DNA from: Candidatus Phosphoribacter baldrii
Lineage (GTDB): Bacteria; Actinomycetota; Actinomycetes; Actinomycetales; Dermatophilaceae
Direction: 5' to 3'
Assembly: GCA_016704565.1 (NCBI GenBank)
Contig: JADIZV010000004.1
Location: forward strand, 124,001-188,000
DNA: 64,000 bases
Shown: positions 62,316 through 64,000 of the stretch, in pieces
How positions within the stretch are numbered: the first letter of the stretch is position 1
Layout: each line of letters begins with the position of its first letter
Program-made: the position numbers and the translations under genes
Notes under the pieces: generated by a model
Told to the model about the DNA's origin: nothing
Databases searched by the model: none
The model's input: the letters and a program-made list of their open reading frames with translations, nothing else

Positions 62316-63374
62316 CTAGGCCCGAGTCGCCGCCACCCAGCGCTCGACCAGATCCGAGGCGGCCCCGGAGTCGAGCGCAGCAGCGGCCCGCTCCATCCCG
62401 GCCCGCACATCCGCATGCACGGCAGCATGGGTGCGCCCGGAGTCGTCCGCAGTGGCCACGGCCAACGCGGCCCCGGCGTTGAGGACCACCGCGTCTCGCA
62501 CGGGACCCGTCGCCCCGGCGAACACGTCACGCACCACCTGCGCGTTGTATGCCGCGTCCCCGCCTCGCAGCGCCTCGGTCGGAGCCAACGCCAAACCTAG
62601 TCGCTGTGGATCGAGTTGGTGTTCGACAACATCGCCGTTGCGCACCCACCAGATCGTCGAGGTCGTCGCCAAGGTGAGCTCATCCAGACCGTCATCGCCC
62701 CTGAACACTGCCGCGTCCCGACCCCGTCCGGCAAAGACACCGGCGAGGATTGGGGCCATCCGGGCGTCGGCGCACCCCACGGCGGCATACGTCGGTTGTC
62801 CGGGGTTGGTGAGTGGCCCGAGGAAGTTGAACGCCGTCGGGACGCCGATCTCCCGCCTGGTCCCCGCCGCGTGGCGCATCGAGGGATGGAACTGCTGAGC
62901 GAAACAGAAGGTGATGCCGACCTCGCCCACCAGCTCTCCCACCCGAGACGCGGGCAACGACAGGTCGATGCCGAGCGCTTCGAGCACGTCGGCCGAGCCA
63001 GACTTGGACGACGCCGCGCGGTTGCCGTGCTTGACGACCGTCACCCCGGCCGCGGCACACACCATCGCGGCCATCGTCGAGATGTTGACGGTGTGCGCCC
63101 GGTCGCCGCCTGTGCCCACGACGTCCAGGCTCGGCTCGGGGGCCTGGATGCGGGTCGCGTGGGCGAGCATCTCGTCGGCCAGACCCCGCATCTCCTCGAC
63201 GGTCTCGCCCTTGGCGTGCAGCGCCATGAGGAACCCAGCGATCTGGGCCGAGGTGGCCTGTCCGCGCATGATCTCGCTCATCGCCCACGCGCAGTCCTGC
63301 CGGGACAGGTGGCCGCGTTGCAGCAGTCGCGAATAGACCTCCGGCCAGGACTGGATCCCAGCCTCCTGGTTCAT
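62316..63374 (-). CDS. trpD: Anthranilate phosphoribosyltransferase
   Basis: A 352-residue TrpD that transfers phosphoribosyl from PRPP to anthranilate in tryptophan synthesis. DVVGTGGDRAHTVNISTMAA is the PRPP/anthranilate-binding motif, followed by VKHGNRAASSKSGSADVLEALG and NFLGPLTNPG, all in order. ATG 63374 is preferred over a longer upstream start, which adds 27 residues that overlap the non-coding gap. No other trp gene is in view, so trpD is apart from the other genes, as in Streptomyces. The receiver-like gene upstream ends 13 bp before it. Confidence 0.93.
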   Translation of the reverse strand: MNQEAGIQSWPEVYSRLLQRGHLSRQDCAWAMSEIMRGQATSAQIAGFLMALHAKGETVEEMRGLADEMLAHATRIQAPEPSLDVVGTGGDRAHTVNISTMAAMVCAAAGVTVVKHGNRAASSKSGSADVLEALGIDLSLPASRVGELVGEVGITFCFAQQFHPSMRHAAGTRREIGVPTAFNFLGPLTNPGQPTYAAVGCADARMAPILAGVFAGRGRDAAVFRGDDGLDELTLATTSTIWWVRNGDVVEHQLDPQRLGLALAPTEALRGGDAAYNAQVVRDVFAGATGPVRDAVVLNAGAALAVATADDSGRTHAAVHADVRAGMERAAAALDSGAASDLVERWVAATRA

Positions 63375-63387
63375 CGTCGGCCCGGGG

Positions 63388-63843
63388 TCAGTGGGCGGCC
63401 GGGGAACCGGCCACACCCAGGTGGGCAACTGCCTTGGCCAGAGCCACCGGGTCAAGCGGGTGCGGCACGACCGCGTCAGCCTGTGACCAGGCAGCCAGCC
63501 AGCCGTCCTGGACTCGGCCGGTGAGCACCAGGGTCGGGGGGCATTCGAAGATTTCGTTCTTCAACTGTCGGCACAGCCCCATGCCACCCATCGGGGCTGC
63601 CTCCCCATCGAGGATGAGCACGTCGAACCGTCGCGTATCGACCGCCTCGACGACCGCCGCCTGGGTGGCGCATTCCAACCACGAGGTCACCTCGATGTCC
63701 TTCGCGGGTCGGCGCCCGACGGCCAGGCGCACCGCGTCGCGGACCGTCACGTCGTCGCTATAGAGCAACACGGAGATCTGTCGGACGGATGCGGAAGCGG
63801 CCGGAGCCGCCGAAGGCGCCTGCGATGCGGTCATGCCGCTCAT
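63388..63843 (-). CDS. Response-regulator receiver-like protein without output domain
   Basis: A 151-residue protein. After a Ser/Ala-rich N-terminus, the core VLLYSDDVTVRDAVRLAVG through DVLILDGEAAPMGGMGLCRQL and PPTLVLTGR resembles a receiver domain with Asp at the phosphorylation-site position. No HTH or enzymatic output follows. ATG 63843 or ATG 63834 may be the start; neither has a clear ribosome-binding site. It precedes trpD by 13 bp. Role unknown. Confidence 0.75.
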   Translation of the reverse strand: MSGMTASQAPSAAPAASASVRQISVLLYSDDVTVRDAVRLAVGRRPAKDIEVTSWLECATQAAVVEAVDTRRFDVLILDGEAAPMGGMGLCRQLKNEIFECPPTLVLTGRVQDGWLAAWSQADAVVPHPLDPVALAKAVAHLGVAGSPAAH

Positions 63844-64000
63844 GCTAGTCGCCCGTATGCCGCGCCCGCGCGGTCCCTCATACCCGTCCCGGGCCCGGAT
63901 CGGCGCCGTGGCGGTCACCATCGGTGAGCGGACGGCATACGCCCGACGGAGGCGACAACCGCCTGAGGTGACCAACCTCATGGGCCCCGTTGAGCACGAT

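Noticed and set aside
63964..63980. TGAGGT/ACCTCA palindrome near the right edge
   Set aside because: Six-base arms are short and there is no gene start or other supporting context within the window.

Overview
The window is a high-G+C (about 70%) actinobacterial chromosome segment. Its gene content and order point to Micrococcales, probably Intrasporangiaceae or close relatives. This placement is inferred from neighbourhoods (parC/parE with DUF7455, dnaE2 with a SAV_6107-type HEPN gene, and a metF-idsA-Rv2175c-pknL-aroG-plsC-glkA-trpD series also known from Mycobacterium and Streptomyces), not from rRNA. Genes are tightly packed, often with 4-bp ATGA/GTGA overlaps. Many start with GTG, and several look leaderless. 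No tRNA, rRNA, IS element, prophage or CRISPR array was seen.

Layout: (1) 1-4.4 kb: a minus-strand run of a type II (N-terminal GNAT) acyl-CoA synthetase-like acetyltransferase, DUF5998 and a phosphodiesterase cut by the left edge, with a divergent nitroreductase. (2) 4.6-7.1 kb: parC. (3) 7.1-17.0 kb: a sugar locus with a lipoprotein binding protein, two permeases, a GH66 enzyme, a Suc_Fer-like protein, a GH36 enzyme and a LacI regulator. No ATPase is encoded, so a shared MsiK-type ATPase is expected elsewhere. (4) 17.1-22.4 kb: a minus-strand MoxR/DUF58/VWA/VWA/TPR (Bat-type) operon. (5) 22.5-26.1 kb: parE and small conserved genes. (6) 26.2-34.0 kb: a damage-tolerance operon (DUF6504, HEPN, dnaE2, methyltransferase, dinB) behind a perfect LexA box. 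(7) 34.1-41.5 kb: YbaK, DUF4126, metF, a polyprenyl diphosphate synthase and two membrane glycosyltransferase-like genes. (8) 41.5-45.5 kb: a small accessory island (vapBC, 2H phosphoesterase) flanked by two damaged copies of one ancestral divergent locus (Rv2175c-like gene and ECF sigma gene). (9) 45.6-64 kb: pknL, EamA transporter, threonine aldolase, class II DAHP synthase, DUF1028, tpx, a MacRS-like two-component system, PlsC, glucokinase, SRPBCC, a metallopeptidase-like lipoprotein, a DEDD/GIY-YIG nuclease, a stand-alone RAM protein, trpD and a receiver-like protein.

The most unusual signal is not a gene. The non-palindromic octamer GTATGCCG (reverse complement CGGCATAC) occurs about 101 times by hand count (56 plus, 45 minus), roughly one per 630 bp. 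Base composition predicts only two or three. It lies in all reading frames and in gene-free DNA, and some copies pair as inverted repeats, including a perfect 18-bp palindrome. It behaves like a genome-wide signal word such as an uptake sequence, Chi-like site or methylation site; its function is unknown.

Two large genes, dnaE2 and pknL, each carry an apparent single-base frameshift in a C/G homopolymer. These could be assembly errors or real switches.
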